Origin: Thalassorhabdomicrobium marinisediminis
GTDB taxonomy: Bacteria > Pseudomonadota > Alphaproteobacteria > Rhodobacterales > Rhodobacteraceae
DNA: 64,000 nucleotides
Assembly (NCBI RefSeq): GCF_003072065.1
Contig: NZ_QCYG01000008.1
Coordinates: forward strand, 160,182-224,181
Reading direction: 5' to 3'
The position numbers were made by a program, and so were the translations under genes. Every line of letters begins with the position of its first letter. The stretch's first letter is position 1. Below are positions 21,945-31,828 of this stretch, piece after piece. A model generated the notes under the pieces. That model did not search any database, was not told the origin of the DNA, and was given only the letters and a program-made list of their open reading frames with translations.

Positions 21945-22691
21945 CTAGACCGGCTTGACCACCGGCCCGCCCATGCCTTCCAGCACGCTCAGCGGGCGTT
22001 TCACCGCCTCGGTCAGCCCCGGGCGCTTGGGTTGCGGCACTTGCTTGGTGGTCTGCACCATCAGCACGCCGCCAGCGGCAAACACCGGAAGGTGCTGACC
22101 CGCGCTTTCCATGGTTTTCGCGAGCCTGCGCCACAGCGGCCGCGCCGAGGGCGGCTGATACAGGGTCGACAGCGTCTTGACCGGAATCAGCCCCACCGAC
22201 CGCAGCAGGGCCTCCAACTGCCCCAGCGAATAGGGCCGCCCGTAGCCAAAGGGCGTGCGGTCCGACCGGGACCACAGCCCCGTGCGGTTCGGCACCACGA
22301 AGACCGCCCGCCCCCCGGGTCCCAGCACCCGCCAACATTCGTCGAGCAACGCGAGCGGGCGCTCCGACGTCTCGAGCCCATGCAACAGCACCAACTTGTC
22401 CACCGATCCGGTCGCCAGCGGCCAAAGCGTATCCTCGCACAGCACGCTGACGTTGGGCTCCCCTGCGGGCCAGGGCATCACGCCTTGCGGGCCGGGCATC
22501 AGGCCGATCACGCGCCGGGCATCGCCCAGATAGGGGCGCAGAAGCGGCACCGCAAACCCGAACCCCGCCACCGTCTGGCCCTTCGCTTCGGGCCACAGGC
22601 GCACCAGCTCGTCCCGGATCACCTTCTGGGCAGCGCGACCCAGCGTGCTGCGGTAGTAGAATTCTCTCAGGTCGTGAACGTCCAGATGCAT
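21945..22691 (-). CDS. Class I SAM-dependent methyltransferase domain protein
   Basis: A 248-residue protein of the Methyltransf_11 type. The glycine-rich motif I is degenerate ([15 protein letters not shown]), but the later part is clear: [39 protein letters not shown], with the motif III GPGG turn. The target is unknown. ATG 22691 ([13 protein letters not shown]) gives the family N-terminus; the gene upstream, gloB, is divergent with a 62-base gap, and this pairing is common in Rhodobacterales. Confidence 0.83.
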   Translation of the reverse strand: MHLDVHDLREFYYRSTLGRAAQKVIRDELVRLWPEAKGQTVAGFGFAVPLLRPYLGDARRVIGLMPGPQGVMPWPAGEPNVSVLCEDTLWPLATGSVDKLVLLHGLETSERPLALLDECWRVLGPGGRAVFVVPNRTGLWSRSDRTPFGYGRPYSLGQLEALLRSVGLIPVKTLSTLYQPPSARPLWRRLAKTMESAGQHLPVFAAGGVLMVQTTKQVPQPKRPGLTEAVKRPLSVLEGMGGPVVKPV

Positions 22692-22753
22692 TGCAGCGGC
22701 ACCGCCTTTGGGCAACAGTTGGGGGCACAATACCAATCAGGACCGTCAACGCC

Positions 22754-23515
22754 ATGCCCCTTGAACTGATCACCGTGCCCTGCCTTGAAGACAACTATGC
22801 ATTCCTGTTGCATAATCCCGACAGCGAGGAGACGCTGCTTGTGGACGCCCCCGAAGCCGCGCCGATTCAGGCGGCACTGGACGAACGCGGCTGGACACTC
22901 ACCGACATCCTGCTGACGCACCACCACTGGGACCACGTAGACGGACTTGAGCCCTTGCGCGGCACGGCCCGCGTGATCGGGGCCAAGGCTGACGCCCGCC
23001 GCCTGCCCGCGCTGGATCTGCAAGTGTCCGAGGGCGACGACCTGACGCTGTGCGGCGCGCGGGCCGAGGTGTTCGACGTCTCCGGCCATACGGTGGGCCA
23101 CATCGCGGTCTATATGGCGGACGCCGGTGCGGTGTTCACCGCCGACAGCCTGATGGCCTTGGGCTGCGGACGGCTGTTCGAGGGCACGCCCGAGATGATG
23201 TGGGCCTCATTGCAGAAACTGCGCGCCCTGCCGCCCGAAACCCGCGTCTGTTCCGGCCATGAATACACCGCCACCAACGCGGCCTTCGCGGCGACCCTTG
23301 AACCGGACAATCCAGACCTTATCTCTCGCTCAGCCGACATCACCACAGCCCGCGCAGAAGGACGGCCCACCGTCCCGTCGACCCTCGCAGAAGAGTTGCG
23401 CACCAACCCCTTCCTTCGGGCCGATGATCCCGACCTTCAGGCCGCGCTGAACATGACCGGCCGGCCCGCCGCCGAGGTCTTCGCCCATATCCGCAAGAAA
23501 CGCGATAATTTCTAA
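22754..23515 (+). CDS. gloB: Hydroxyacylglutathione hydrolase (glyoxalase II)
   Basis: A 253-residue metallo-beta-lactamase-fold thioesterase that releases lactate from S-lactoylglutathione in methylglyoxal detoxification. The metal motif THHHWDH lies at 55-61, with further ligands in SGHTVGH, VFTADSLM and CSGHEYT. The C-terminal glutathione-binding domain ends NPFLRADDPDLQ, KKRDNF, as in GloB. Start at 22754 gives MPLELITVPCLEDNY, typical of the family. Confidence 0.96.
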   Translation: MPLELITVPCLEDNYAFLLHNPDSEETLLVDAPEAAPIQAALDERGWTLTDILLTHHHWDHVDGLEPLRGTARVIGAKADARRLPALDLQVSEGDDLTLCGARAEVFDVSGHTVGHIAVYMADAGAVFTADSLMALGCGRLFEGTPEMMWASLQKLRALPPETRVCSGHEYTATNAAFAATLEPDNPDLISRSADITTARAEGRPTVPSTLAEELRTNPFLRADDPDLQAALNMTGRPAAEVFAHIRKKRDNF

Positions 23516-23698
23516 GGCTTTAGCCCGTAAATCATCGCCCAGCCGTGACAACCCGTCCGCCACACCCGCCGCACCATCACATCTTTGTGGGCATTTTTTC
23601 CTTGAAGATGATCGAAATAAGCCAAAACTTAACTGTAAGAGGCTACCGTCCGACAGGGTGCCAGACCCCGCCGGACCCCGATGAAAAGGAGCACTGAA

Positions 23699-26020
23699 GT
23701 GCCATCATTCTCGACAACTCTTGAGCAGTCCATTCACGCCGCGCTGGCCATCGCCAATGCGCGCAAGCACGAACTTGCCACGCTCGAGCACCTGCTGCTC
23801 GCCCTGATTGACGAGCCTGACGCCGCCCGCGTCATGAAGGCCTGTTCCGTCGATCTTGATGAGCTGCGCAAGACGCTGGACGATTTCATCGACGACGACC
23901 TCAGCACCCTTGTGACCGAGGTTGAAGGCTCCGAAGCCGTGCCAACGGCCGCGTTCCAGCGCGTGATCCAGCGCGCCGCGATCCACGTGCAAAGCTCGGG
24001 CCGCACCGAAGTGACCGGTGCCAACGTGCTGGTCGCCATCTTTGCCGAGCGCGAAAGCAACGCCGCCTATTTCCTGCAGGATCAGGACATGACCCGTTAT
24101 GACGCGGTGAACTTCATCGCCCACGGCGTCGCCAAGGACCCTGCGTTCGGCGAATCCCGCCCCGTGTCCGGCTCTCCGACCCTGGATGAAGAGGCTGACG
24201 TGGCCTCGGACACCAGCAAGGACGAAAGCGCGCTGGCGAAATACTGCGTCGATCTGAACGCCAAAGCCTCGGAAGGGGATGTCGATCCGCTGATTGGCCG
24301 CGGGCATGAGGTCGAGCGCGCCGTGCAGGTGCTCTGCCGCCGCCGCAAGAACAACCCGCTTCTGGTGGGCGATCCCGGTGTGGGCAAAACCGCCATCGCC
24401 GAAGGTCTGGCCCGCAAGATCGTTGAGGGCGAAGTGCCCGAAGTGCTCTCCGGCACCACGATCTATGCGCTCGACATGGGCGCATTGCTCGCCGGCACCC
24501 GCTACCGCGGTGATTTCGAAGAGCGCCTGAAAGCCGTGATGACCGAGATGGAAGAGCACGACGATGCCGTGCTCTTCATCGACGAAATCCACACGGTGAT
24601 CGGGGCCGGTGCGACGTCTGGCGGGGCGATGGATGCCTCGAACCTGCTGAAACCCGCTTTGGCCGGTGGCAAGCTGCGCTGCATGGGCTCCACCACCTAC
24701 AAGGAATTCCGCCAGCACTTCGAGAAGGACCGCGCGCTGGCCCGCCGGTTCCAGAAGATCGACGTGAACGAACCTTCGGTCGAGGACAGCATCAAGATTC
24801 TCAAGGGCCTCAAGCCCTATTTCGAAGATCACCACCAGATCAAATACACCGCCGATGCGATCAAGACCGCCGTGGAACTCTCGGCCCGCTACATCAATGA
24901 CCGCAAGCTGCCCGACAAGGCGATCGACGTGATCGACGAAGCCGGCGCGGCACAGCACCTTGTGGCGGAAAGCAAGCGACGCAAGACCATCGGCGCGAAA
25001 GAGATTGAGGCCGTGGTCGCCAAGATCGCCCGCGTCCCGCCGAAGACCGTCACCAAGAGCGACAGCGAAGTCCTCAAAGACCTCGAAGGCAGCCTCAAGC
25101 GGGTGGTTTTCGGGCAGGACGACGCGATTGTCGCCCTCTCCTCCGCCATCAAACTGGCGCGGGCCGGTCTGCGCGAGCCTGAAAAGCCCATTGGCAACTA
25201 CCTCTTCGCCGGTCCGACCGGTGTGGGTAAAACCGAAGTGGCAAAACAGCTGGCCGATACGCTGGGTGTGGAATTGCTGCGGTTCGACATGTCGGAATAC
25301 ATGGAGAAACACGCGGTCTCGCGTCTGATTGGCGCACCTCCGGGCTATGTCGGGTTCGATCAAGGCGGCATGCTCACCGATGGGGTCGACCAGAACCCCC
25401 ATTGTGTGCTGCTGCTGGACGAGATGGAAAAGGCCCACCCGGACGTCTACAACATCCTGTTGCAGGTGATGGACCACGGCAAGCTGACCGACCACAACGG
25501 CCGCACGACGGACTTCCGCAATGTGATCATCATCATGACATCCAACGCGGGTGCGTCCGAAATGGCGAAAGAAGCCATCGGCTTCGGCCGCGACCGCCGC
25601 ACCGGTGAGGATACGGCAGCGATCGAGAAGACGTTCACGCCGGAATTCCGCAACCGTCTGGACGCCGTCGTGTCCTTCGCGCCGCTCAGCAAGGACGTGA
25701 TCTTGCAAGTGGTCGAGAAGTTCGTGCTGCAACTGGAAGCGCAGCTGATGGACCGCAACGTCTCGATCGAGCTGAGCCGTCCAGCCGCCGAATGGCTGGC
25801 CGAGCGTGGCTACGACGACAAGATGGGCGCGCGCCCGCTGGGCCGTGTGATTCAGGAGCACATCAAGAAGCCGCTGGCCGAAGAACTCTTGTTCGGTCAA
25901 CTGGCGAAGGGTGGTCACGTCAAGGTGGGCGTCAAGAAGGGTGAGCTTGATCTGCAGATCGACCCGCCCGCCAAGGCCCGCCTGTCGAAGCACACCCCGC
26001 CGCTTCTCGCAGCAGATTGA
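23699..26020 (+). CDS. clpA: ATP-dependent Clp protease ATP-binding subunit ClpA
   Basis: A 773-residue AAA+ unfoldase that feeds substrates to ClpP. It has an N-terminal Clp_N repeat domain (to about residue 145), a first AAA module with Walker A GDPGVGKT, and a second with GPTGVGKTE; the IGF tripeptide in KEAIGFGRD is the ClpP-docking loop. I chose GTG 23699 ([16 protein letters not shown]), seven bases after AAGGAG at 23686-23691; an ATG at 23681 lies upstream of that ribosome site. No clpS precedes it here, although clpS often sits before clpA. Confidence 0.96.
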   Translation: MPSFSTTLEQSIHAALAIANARKHELATLEHLLLALIDEPDAARVMKACSVDLDELRKTLDDFIDDDLSTLVTEVEGSEAVPTAAFQRVIQRAAIHVQSSGRTEVTGANVLVAIFAERESNAAYFLQDQDMTRYDAVNFIAHGVAKDPAFGESRPVSGSPTLDEEADVASDTSKDESALAKYCVDLNAKASEGDVDPLIGRGHEVERAVQVLCRRRKNNPLLVGDPGVGKTAIAEGLARKIVEGEVPEVLSGTTIYALDMGALLAGTRYRGDFEERLKAVMTEMEEHDDAVLFIDEIHTVIGAGATSGGAMDASNLLKPALAGGKLRCMGSTTYKEFRQHFEKDRALARRFQKIDVNEPSVEDSIKILKGLKPYFEDHHQIKYTADAIKTAVELSARYINDRKLPDKAIDVIDEAGAAQHLVAESKRRKTIGAKEIEAVVAKIARVPPKTVTKSDSEVLKDLEGSLKRVVFGQDDAIVALSSAIKLARAGLREPEKPIGNYLFAGPTGVGKTEVAKQLADTLGVELLRFDMSEYMEKHAVSRLIGAPPGYVGFDQGGMLTDGVDQNPHCVLLLDEMEKAHPDVYNILLQVMDHGKLTDHNGRTTDFRNVIIIMTSNAGASEMAKEAIGFGRDRRTGEDTAAIEKTFTPEFRNRLDAVVSFAPLSKDVILQVVEKFVLQLEAQLMDRNVSIELSRPAAEWLAERGYDDKMGARPLGRVIQEHIKKPLAEELLFGQLAKGGHVKVGVKKGELDLQIDPPAKARLSKHTPPLLAAD

Positions 26021-26976
26021 TGCGCCTTGCAGCGCTGATCATATCCTGCGCCGTGCCCGCCACGGCGCAGGATTTTTTGTTGGACCTGCCCATCGACTGC
26101 ACCCCGGGCGACGACTGCTACATCCAGAACTACGTTGACCACGACCCCAGCGACCGGGCGCAGGATTACCGCTGTGGCCACCTGACCTATGACACCCACA
26201 AGGGCACCGATTTCGCCCTGCCCTCGCGTGCGGCGATGGATGTGGGCGTCGATGTGCTTGCCGCCGCGGCAGGCACGGTGCAGGCCGTCCGCAGCAACAT
26301 GGCCGACGCCTATTTCACGCCCGAACGCGCTGCCGAGATCGGCCCGAGGGAATGCGGCAATGGCGTGGTGCTTTTGCACGGGGACGGCTGGGAAACCCAG
26401 TATTGCCACATGAAACAAGGCTCGGTCACCGTCGCCCCGGGGGACGAGGTCGCCGCAGGCGACGTGATCGGCCAGGTTGGCCTGTCGGGACGCACGCAGT
26501 TCCCCCACGTCCACCTATCCCTGCGCCGCAACGGTGAGGTCGTCGATCCTTTCGACCGCGACGGGGAAATCCTGTGCAGCACCCCTGCGGATGAAACCCT
26601 GTGGCGCGAGGTGCCCGACACCGCACCGGGCGGGGTGATCGCAGTGGGTTTTGCGGACCATGTGCCCGACTTCGACGCCGTCAAGGCGGGCACGGCCGCC
26701 GCCGAAACCCTTGTCGCGGATGCGCCCATCGTGTTCTGGGGGCTGGCCTTCGGCGCTGAACCGGGTGACGTGATCGGCATCCGGATCGACGGACCCGAGG
26801 GACCGACCTTCGAGACGCAGGATGTTCTTGACCGCAGGCAGGCGCTTGTCATGCGGGCGGGGGGGCTGAGAGCGCCGAACCGGGGCTGGCCATCAGGCGA
26901 ATATGTCGGCAGCGTCAGCCACAGTCGCGACGGGGCGGAGCTCAGCCGACGGACCGCGCGGATCACCCTGCCCTAG
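26020..26976 (+). CDS. M23 family metallopeptidase, exported
   Basis: A 318-residue protein with a short signal peptide ([16 protein letters not shown], cut near residue 17) and an M23 peptidase domain in its first two thirds. Zinc ligands are His60 and Asp64 (THKGTDF) and the FPHVHLS motif; GNGVVLLHGDGWETQYCHM is also typical. Such enzymes cut peptidoglycan cross-links, though some are inactive. Four to six cysteines in the first 60 residues suggest disulfides. The start overlaps the clpA stop by one base (TGATG), so it may be coexpressed with a cytoplasmic protease despite acting in the periplasm. Confidence 0.88.
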   Translation: MRLAALIISCAVPATAQDFLLDLPIDCTPGDDCYIQNYVDHDPSDRAQDYRCGHLTYDTHKGTDFALPSRAAMDVGVDVLAAAAGTVQAVRSNMADAYFTPERAAEIGPRECGNGVVLLHGDGWETQYCHMKQGSVTVAPGDEVAAGDVIGQVGLSGRTQFPHVHLSLRRNGEVVDPFDRDGEILCSTPADETLWREVPDTAPGGVIAVGFADHVPDFDAVKAGTAAAETLVADAPIVFWGLAFGAEPGDVIGIRIDGPEGPTFETQDVLDRRQALVMRAGGLRAPNRGWPSGEYVGSVSHSRDGAELSRRTARITLP

Positions 26977-26981
26977 CCATT

Positions 26982-28961
26982 TCAGCGTTCCGTGAGCTTC
27001 AACTCGATCCGCCGGTTCTGCGCGCGCGCGGCTTCCGTGTCGGCGGGGTTCACGGGCTGGTACTGCCCGAACCCGTTGGCCGACAGCCGGTTCGGCGGAA
27101 TGCCAAGGGCGTTCACCATGTAAAGCACCACCGACAGCGCGCGCGCCTGACTGAGTTCCCAGTTGTTGGCGAATTCGCCGGTCCCCGACAGGGGCACGTC
27201 GTCGGTGTGCCCGTCCACACGGATCACCCAGTCGATTTCGTCCGGGATCTCGTCGGCCACCTCGCGAAGAATACCGGCGACCTTGGCGATTTCCGCCCGC
27301 CCGTCGGGGGACAGCGTGGCCGACCCCGGCTCGAACAACACCTCGGACGAGAAAACGAAGCGGTCGCCCACGATCCGTACCCCGTCGACGTCTTCCAGAA
27401 CCTCGCGCAGAAGGCCGAGGAAGTCCGAACGGAACCGTTCCAATTCAAGCGCTTCCGAGGCCAGCCGTTCGCGCTCCGCCTCTTCCAGTGCCCGCGCACG
27501 GCGTTCCGCCAGAAGCGCGCGGGCCATGGCGGTGTTGAGGTTTTCGGTCAGGCTTTCGATCTGCACATTGGCCGAGGCGTCGGCGTCGTTGGCAAGGTCC
27601 AGCAGCCCCTGCAGGCGCGACAGCTCATTGCGCAGGGTTGCCACCTGTTCGTTGAGAAGCGCCACCTGCCGCTGGCTTTCGGCAGACAAGGCCTCTTGCT
27701 CGGCCAGTGCGGAATTGGCCTGCGCCAGCAGCGCCGCCTGCCGCGCTTGTTCGCTGGCGCTGCTGTCCGCTTCCGTCTGGGTTCGGGCCAACGCCGCCAC
27801 CGCTGCGGCCAGTTCATCGCGCAGGGCAGCCCGGTCGGCTTCGACCTCTTCCACCGCCTCCTCAAGCTCGCTGCGTGCGATCAACGCCTGTGCCAATCTC
27901 GCCTGCAGCTCCTCGGCGGTCTCGCCCGTGGCCTCAGCTTCGTCCAGCGCGCCGGCCAACCGTTCGGCCAGCGCGTCCCGTTCGCTGCCCAGCGCTTCGG
28001 CGGCGGCTTCGGCCTCCTGCTGGGCCAGCAGGGCGATGGCGAGGTTTTCGTCCAACTCATCCCGCGCCGCCCGCGCGGCAGCCAGAAGCGTCAACGTGTC
28101 CTCGGCCTCTTGCCGCTGTTCTTCCAGCGCCAACGTCATCGCGGTGAGTTCCGTGTCCGCATTGGCCAGCCGTTCCCGCAGGGCTTCAGCCGCAGCGGCG
28201 TCCACGAGCATGGCGGCCTCCAACTCGGAGATTTCCACCTGCGCGGCTTGCTCTGCGGCTTCAAGCTCGGCGATCCGCGCGGCGTTGTCATCGGTTTCGG
28301 ACTGCAACGTCTCGATCCGCGTCGCGGCGGCCTCTCCTTGGGCGCGCAAGTCGGCGATCATTGCTTCCAGCGCCTCGCGCCGGGCGGCGGCAAGGCGGGC
28401 CTCTTCAGCGCCGGCGTCGATCTCTTCACGGGCCTGCGCCAGCGCCACGGCGGCGGCCTCTTGCGCGGACAAAAGCTCCGCCTCGCGGTCCTCAAGCTCC
28501 GCGATCGTCGTCTCCGCCTCGCGCCGTTGCGCCAATAACCCCGCCACCTGCGCCTCGAACCCGGTGATCTTGGTCTCGGCATCGGAGAGGGCCGCGCTCA
28601 GGTCGTCGCGTTCCCCCGTGAGGCGCGCGATCAGGGCGTTCTGCTGGGTGACGAGGCGTTCGCTCTCGGCCAGATCGTCTTCAAGGTCAGACAGCGCACT
28701 GGACAGAGAGCCCACCTGCGAGCCCAAGGCCGCCGCGCGATCCTGCTCCAGCCCCAGCGCGCTGGCCAGTGCAGCCACTTCGTCCGAGAGCTGCGAGAGC
28801 TCATCCTCCTGTCCGGAAATCGTTTCCTGCAACACGAATTGCAGCACCATGAAGATGGTCAGCACGAACATCAAAACCAGCAACAGACCGGTCATCGCGT
28901 CCACGAACCCCGGCCAGATCGAGGCCTGAAAACGGGCACCGGTTCTGCGGCTCAGTGCCAT
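26982..28961 (-). CDS. MotB/OmpA-like peptidoglycan-binding protein with long coiled coil
   Basis: A 659-residue inner-membrane protein with three parts. One N-terminal transmembrane helix, about 17-45 (WPGFVDAMTGLLLVLMFVL), places Asp21 where MotB carries its proton-binding Asp. Residues about 50-520 are a long Ala/Glu/Leu-rich coiled coil. The C-terminal OmpA domain (about 540-659) has the peptidoglycan motif NWELSQARA and NRRIELKL. It starts three bases after the stop of the ExbB/MotA-like gene, so the two probably form one ion-driven complex. The periplasmic coiled coil could span the gap to peptidoglycan far beyond the reach of MotB or TolR. No flagellar genes lie nearby. The function is unknown. 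Confidence 0.88.
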   Translation of the reverse strand: MALSRRTGARFQASIWPGFVDAMTGLLLVLMFVLTIFMVLQFVLQETISGQEDELSQLSDEVAALASALGLEQDRAAALGSQVGSLSSALSDLEDDLAESERLVTQQNALIARLTGERDDLSAALSDAETKITGFEAQVAGLLAQRREAETTIAELEDREAELLSAQEAAAVALAQAREEIDAGAEEARLAAARREALEAMIADLRAQGEAAATRIETLQSETDDNAARIAELEAAEQAAQVEISELEAAMLVDAAAAEALRERLANADTELTAMTLALEEQRQEAEDTLTLLAAARAARDELDENLAIALLAQQEAEAAAEALGSERDALAERLAGALDEAEATGETAEELQARLAQALIARSELEEAVEEVEADRAALRDELAAAVAALARTQTEADSSASEQARQAALLAQANSALAEQEALSAESQRQVALLNEQVATLRNELSRLQGLLDLANDADASANVQIESLTENLNTAMARALLAERRARALEEAERERLASEALELERFRSDFLGLLREVLEDVDGVRIVGDRFVFSSEVLFEPGSATLSPDGRAEIAKVAGILREVADEIPDEIDWVIRVDGHTDDVPLSGTGEFANNWELSQARALSVVLYMVNALGIPPNRLSANGFGQYQPVNPADTEAARAQNRRIELKLTER

Positions 28962-28964
28962 GGC

Positions 28965-30182
28965 CTAGCTGCCATCCTGCGCGGATTTTCGGGCTTCGCG
29001 GTTGCCCTGCCGCACGGCCTTGGTGAGTGCTGCCATATCCGCGCGCAAGTCGTGCACAACCTCTTGCCGACCCGCGGCCATCTCTTCCAGAATGCGCATC
29101 AGTCCCACGTCGATCGAGCGCAGCCGCATCCGGCTTTCCGCGTCGATCCCCTCCATGCCCGTGTCCTTGAGCGCGGCGATCAGCGCCTCTTGCGCGTCGG
29201 CCACGCGGGACAGTTGCGCCGAGGCATCGGCCGAGGCGGTGTTCTGCACCAGATGTTCGACGACTTCGGCCAGCGCCCCCAGACGGGTGTTCGCTTCGGT
29301 CCGGCTGGCTTCCGAAGCCGCGAACATGTCCTGCATCCGCTCCATCTGGTCGACCATGTGATCGACGACGCTGGCCATCGCCGTGGTCTCGCCGTCGACC
29401 TCATCCCCCGACGCCAGCCCCACGCGGGTGATCGACGACAGCCATTCTTCCAGCTCGCGGTAGAACCGGTTCTGCCCGTGGCCCGCGAACAGCTCCAGCA
29501 GGCCCACGACAAGCGAGCCGGCGAGACCCAGAAGCGACGAGGCAAAGGCCACGCCCATGCCGCCCAGCTGGCTCTCAAGCCCCGCTTGCAGACGCGCGAA
29601 GACCTCGGCACCGCTCTCCCCCTCCCCGGGGGAGAGGGAGCGGATCGTGTCGACGAGTGCCGGAACGGTCGTCGCCAACCCGTAGAAGGTGCCCAGAAGT
29701 CCCAGAAAGATCAGCGTGTTGACGATGTAGCGGGTGATTTCGCGGTCTTCGTCGATCCGCTGCGCCACCGTGTCGAGGATCGAACGGCTCGAGCTTGCCG
29801 AGAGGTGCATCCGCGCGCCCCGCGACCGCATCAACGTCGCCAACGGTGCCAACAGGGCGGGGGCCTTGACGTTGGGCGCGCCCAGCCGGTCCTGCACGAA
29901 GCCTTCGATCCAGCTGACAGATTTGATCAACTGCCAGACCTGCCAGAAACACGACAGCACGCCGATCACGAAGACGACGAAAATGAAACCGTTCAGGTAG
30001 GGATTGGCCAGAAACACCGGACCCACGCGGGGAAAGGCAAGGATCACGCCCGCCGTCACCAGCCCCAGCACCACCAGCATCGAAACGATCTGGCGCCAGG
30101 GTTGCGAGAAATGCGGCGCGGCCTCTTGCTCGCCCCCTGCCACGGGATCAGGCCCTTTTGCGTTTGTCATTGTATCCAACAT
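28965..30182 (-). CDS. ExbB/MotA/TolQ-like proton-channel protein
   Basis: A 405-residue inner-membrane protein with hydrophobic segments at about 32-50, 63-80, 152-170 and 210-234. The last two, ITRYIVNTLIFLGLLGTF and GVAFASSLLGLAGSLVVG, match the MotA_ExbB domain that surrounds the MotB-type helix. The C-terminal 170 residues are helical and cytoplasmic (DHMVDQMERMQDMFAASEASR and later heptads). I give ATG 30182 as start; 30170 (MTNAKG) is an equal alternative since neither has a strong ribosome site. First gene of a two-gene operon with the MotB/OmpA-like gene. Confidence 0.85.
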   Translation of the reverse strand: MLDTMTNAKGPDPVAGGEQEAAPHFSQPWRQIVSMLVVLGLVTAGVILAFPRVGPVFLANPYLNGFIFVVFVIGVLSCFWQVWQLIKSVSWIEGFVQDRLGAPNVKAPALLAPLATLMRSRGARMHLSASSSRSILDTVAQRIDEDREITRYIVNTLIFLGLLGTFYGLATTVPALVDTIRSLSPGEGESGAEVFARLQAGLESQLGGMGVAFASSLLGLAGSLVVGLLELFAGHGQNRFYRELEEWLSSITRVGLASGDEVDGETTAMASVVDHMVDQMERMQDMFAASEASRTEANTRLGALAEVVEHLVQNTASADASAQLSRVADAQEALIAALKDTGMEGIDAESRMRLRSIDVGLMRILEEMAAGRQEVVHDLRADMAALTKAVRQGNREARKSAQDGS

Positions 30183-30228
30183 AAAGACAGCGGTCCCAAA
30201 CCCCAAACAAAATCAGGCACAAACACCT

Positions 30229-30750
30229 TCACGCCAATGTCTGCACGCGCTCCACGAGCCATGCAAGGTCGGGATCGTGGATGCCCATCTGCTCAAGGTG
30301 TGCGGCGGTGTTATAAAGGTATTCCGGGTTCGGCCCGCGCCCGCCCGCGGCCCGCGCGATCATCCGGGCCTGGGTTTCCAGATCGAACTGGCAGTATTGC
30401 TCATGCTCGGGGCTGACCACATAGGCCAGCGCCTCGATCTCGCGGCCATCCTCAAGCGACAGGGGCACATGGGCTTCAACATAGGCGGAGGAGACCAGCT
30501 CACGCTCGCGCAGCTCGGCCAGCACCCGCGCCTCATCCTCTTGGGCCACGCGAAAAGCCACGCCGGTGCAGATCGCGTCCGCCTTGTCCAGCGCCAGCAC
30601 AAGGCCGGGCTTCTCGACCGTGCCGCGGTGGTGGATCGACAGCATGCAAAAGCTGCGGTGATAGCCATGCAGCACCGCCGTGACGGTTTCCGCCGGCACG
30701 AAGCCCGGGTTCCACAGCAAAGATCCGTAGCCGAATACCCACATTGTCAT
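30229..30750 (-). CDS. Gamma-glutamylcyclotransferase (ChaC-like)
   Basis: A 173-residue protein of the ChaC family, whose members cleave glutathione to 5-oxoproline and Cys-Gly. The substrate-loop motif is VFGYGSLLWNPGF at the N-terminus and the catalytic Glu is likely in the LRERELVSSAY region. Later, GGRGPNPEYLYNTAAHLEQMGI matches ChaC enzymes. ATG 30750 has AAGGA ten bases before it; ATG 30744 is also possible. It precedes the ExbB-like gene but is on the same strand upstream of it by 46 bases only, so co-transcription is possible. Confidence 0.9.
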   Translation of the reverse strand: MTMWVFGYGSLLWNPGFVPAETVTAVLHGYHRSFCMLSIHHRGTVEKPGLVLALDKADAICTGVAFRVAQEDEARVLAELRERELVSSAYVEAHVPLSLEDGREIEALAYVVSPEHEQYCQFDLETQARMIARAAGGRGPNPEYLYNTAAHLEQMGIHDPDLAWLVERVQTLA

Positions 30751-30816
30751 CTGCTTATGGTCCTTTTATTGCGGCTCCTCTAAACACCAAACCAACGCTT
30801 CGCGAAAGGGTCAAAG

Positions 30817-31809
30817 ATGCGCAAACTCATTGCCTTGGTGGTCATCCTTGCCACGCTATACGGCGGCTACTGGTTCATTGGCCGCGCGCAGGTCCAGTCG
30901 CGCCTGACCGAGGCGCTGGCCCAGATCGACGCGGGCGCGACCGAAATCAGCTATGACGACCTGTCCACCCGGGGCTTCCCGTCGCGCTTCGACACCACGA
31001 TCACCAACCTCACCGTTGCGGACCCGACCGCCGGGGTGCGCTGGGAAACCCCGATTTTCCAGCTTCTCGCCTTGTCCTACCGCCCCAACAACGTGCGCGC
31101 GCATTTCCCCGAGGAACAGGTGTTCACGCTTGACGGGGAACGGTTCACCTTGCTGACCGAAGAGATGGTCGCCCGGGGGCAGGTCAGCCCAAGCACCACC
31201 CTGCCGTTCCAGCAAGCGGAACTCGAACTCGTCAACCCGCGCCTGCGCACCGAGGAAGGGGCCGAAATCTCGCTGGCTCGCCTGTTTGCCGCCATGCGCC
31301 TCGCGCCGGATACCGATCAGACCTACGACGCGTTTTTCGAGGCCCGCAGTCTGGCCCTGCCCGACTATATCCGCAGGCTCGCGGACCCGCAGAACCTGCA
31401 GCCGCCGATGATCCAGAGCCTGCGACTGGACGCGGACATTGATCTGGACGCGCCGATTGCGTTGAACGCCGATGTCACCATGGGCCGGATCGAGACCCTG
31501 AGCATTCGCGAACTGGCGCTGGACTGGGGCGAGATCTCCCTCTCCGCGATTGGCGACCTGACGCCGGACGAAATGGGGCGGATCAACGGCTCGGTCACGC
31601 TGGCCGCGCGCAACTGGTCGCGGATTTTCGATCTGCTGATCGCGGCGGGCGTCGTCTCGGGGGACAGCCGCGAGCTTTATACCACGATCCTCAACGGGCT
31701 GGATGAGACGCCGCATATCCCCGACACGCTGACCGCCACATTGGCCTTTGACGACGGCGTGATGACGCTGGGCCCCCTGCCCCTGGGCGAAGCTCCACGC
31801 CTGCGCTAA
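30817..31809 (+). CDS. DUF2125 domain-containing protein
   Basis: A 330-residue protein with an N-terminal hydrophobic anchor or signal (MRKLIALVVILATLYGGYWFIG) and a periplasmic body rich in beta strands. The segment YDDLSTRGFPSRFDTTITNL is the DUF2125 signature found in alphaproteobacteria. The family resembles the AsmA-like group of envelope proteins in layout, but its function is unknown. Divergent from the ChaC-like gene and convergent with the extensin-like gene. Confidence 0.87.
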   Translation: MRKLIALVVILATLYGGYWFIGRAQVQSRLTEALAQIDAGATEISYDDLSTRGFPSRFDTTITNLTVADPTAGVRWETPIFQLLALSYRPNNVRAHFPEEQVFTLDGERFTLLTEEMVARGQVSPSTTLPFQQAELELVNPRLRTEEGAEISLARLFAAMRLAPDTDQTYDAFFEARSLALPDYIRRLADPQNLQPPMIQSLRLDADIDLDAPIALNADVTMGRIETLSIRELALDWGEISLSAIGDLTPDEMGRINGSVTLAARNWSRIFDLLIAAGVVSGDSRELYTTILNGLDETPHIPDTLTATLAFDDGVMTLGPLPLGEAPRLR

Positions 31810-31828
31810 AACGGCTCGGCCCTGTGGG

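Noticed and set aside
23705..25993. A minus-strand open frame of 762 codons opposite clpA
   Set aside because: Antisense shadow of clpA, without family features.
27163..28929. Plus-strand Ser/Ala-rich frames opposite the MotB/OmpA-like gene
   Set aside because: They mirror the Ala/Glu-rich coiled-coil codons; low complexity and no start signals.
26982..30182. The ExbB/MotB-like pair as a Zorya defence system
   Set aside because: ZorA/ZorB have similar domains, but no ZorC/D/E-like gene is near and the flanks are ordinary housekeeping genes.
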